Below are positions 5,699 to 6,439 of a stretch of 6,439 nucleotides of DNA, one piece after another. The translations under genes were made by a program, and so were the position numbers. A model generated the notes under the pieces. That model was not told where the DNA came from, made no database searches, and saw only the letters and a program-made list of their open reading frames with translations. The DNA lies in contig CALINZ010000105.1 of the NCBI GenBank assembly GCA_938045085.1, forward strand, positions 1-6,439. The letters are read 5' to 3'. This DNA is from an uncultured Collinsella sp. (GTDB taxonomy: Bacteria; Actinomycetota; Coriobacteriia; Coriobacteriales; Coriobacteriaceae). Within the stretch, counting starts at the first letter, position 1, and the number at the start of each line of letters is the position of its first letter.

Positions 5699-6439
5699 TT
5701 AGCGAAGGTCAAAAACAGCGTGCGCATTTGCTAAAACTACCGACTCGATGCGCTTTGCGTCACAGTTTTTGAGTGAGGCAATGCGCATCGAGGTCCTTGC
5801 GAGCGATCTGATGAGCGACTGCGCGCTTGTTTCTGTGTTTGCCTCCGCCGGCGCATCGGTTTCGAGCAGTAAACGATCGAGTGGAATCTGTCGTGCGTAT
5901 TCGCGACCGCGCTTGGTCGCGAGCATGCGTTCGTTGACGGAAAAATAACAGCCCGCATTACGCGCGCGGACGAGTTCGTCCGAAGTACCGCTAAACCAGT
6001 GGAAGATGATAACGGGGGAGTCGGGGTTTGGGATGAGTAGTCCATGCGATTCGAGGACGTCCAGTACGGCTCCTGCCGAACGAACGGCGTGAATTGATAT
6101 CACGCGCCCGGTAAGAGGATGCTGCACGAGCGCATCGCAGAGCCGGTTAAGTGCCTGTATTTGTAGCGGCTCACTTCCAGCAAAGCGCGCGGAAAAGTCG
6201 AGTCCGACTTCGCCGATGTAGTGCTCTTGGGCGGCAACTTCGCAAAGCAGATTGACTTCGGCAGGACCGCAGCGGCCGTCGGCGAGCCACCAGGGATGGA
6301 GGCCGACGCCCGCGATAATGTTTGGGTAGCGGCTGGCACGCTTTTTTGCTGCCGCGAAGTCGCGTGGGTCGACCCCGCAATCAAAGACCCCCAGTCCTAT
6401 AGCCGCAGTTTCGTCGGCAACAGCATTCGGGTATGCCAT
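5699..6439 (-). CDS. TatD-family metal-dependent hydrolase/DNase, N-terminus outside the window
   Basis: The reverse frame is open from the right edge to a TAA read at 5701-5699 and gives 246 residues. TatD landmarks, numbered from the Met at the edge, are GVGLHPWW (44-51), IGEVGLDFS (75-83, metal ligand E77), ISIHAVRSAG (114-123, H117), IIFHWFSGT (144-152, H147) and LLLETDAP (190-197, D195). These form a complete metal site except for the first-strand HxH, which should lie upstream beyond position 6439. The edge Met is therefore probably internal and the gene partial. TatD proteins are magnesium-dependent nucleases or phosphoesterases in the cytoplasm. The IHAVRSA, HWFSGT and GCYFSVNERM segments resemble the TatD subgroup that includes QatD of the Qat defence system, but nothing else of such a system is visible. 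The gene converges on the sugar operon and is probably unrelated to it. Confidence 0.85.
   Translation of the reverse strand: MAYPNAVADETAAIGLGVFDCGVDPRDFAAAKKRASRYPNIIAGVGLHPWWLADGRCGPAEVNLLCEVAAQEHYIGEVGLDFSARFAGSEPLQIQALNRLCDALVQHPLTGRVISIHAVRSAGAVLDVLESHGLLIPNPDSPVIIFHWFSGTSDELVRARNAGCYFSVNERMLATKRGREYARQIPLDRLLLETDAPAEANTETSAQSLIRSLARTSMRIASLKNCDAKRIESVVLANAHAVFDLR

Overview
The window looks like a sugar-catabolism locus from a moderately GC-rich bacterium. My best guess is a Collinsella-like Coriobacteriia gut actinobacterium. That guess rests only on codon flavour, gene style and the presence of FrlD-like kinases; no rRNA or other marker is present to confirm it.

Layout on the + strand: the window opens inside the last 43 codons of a gene that probably encodes a SIS-domain fructosamine-phosphate deglycase (FrlB-like). 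It is followed by an intact PfkB kinase closely resembling fructoselysine 6-kinase (FrlD). A 121-nt gap follows, holding a perfect-looking 15-bp hairpin (two G-U wobbles). Then comes a five-gene run with gaps of only 2-33 nt: a second, divergent FrlD-like PfkB kinase, an Amidohydro_2-type protein that has lost several canonical metal ligands, a YjbQ/UPF0047 protein, a BtpA/SgcQ-family TIM-barrel protein, and an FGGY carbohydrate kinase. A hairpin plus a T5 tract closes the run. On the opposite strand, converging on it, is a TatD-family metal-dependent hydrolase whose N-terminus lies off the right edge.

Two adjacent genes carry lesions. The BtpA homologue has a one-base insertion in a G run (six Gs where five keep the frame), which truncates it at about 179 of 269 residues. 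The FGGY kinase has an in-frame TAG where the family normally has Gln (a CAG to TAG transition would explain it), truncating it at 422 of 505 residues. Everything downstream of both lesions still reads as good family sequence, so the lesions are recent, strain-specific or artefactual.

Inferred function: the left part is a ketosamine (Amadori-product) phosphorylation and deglycation pair. The five-gene unit combines kinases of two folds, a hydrolase-like barrel, a BtpA barrel and a YjbQ protein. It looks like a dedicated catabolic module for a sugar derivative that I cannot identify, and I know of no characterised pathway with this gene set. No transporter or regulator is visible inside the window.
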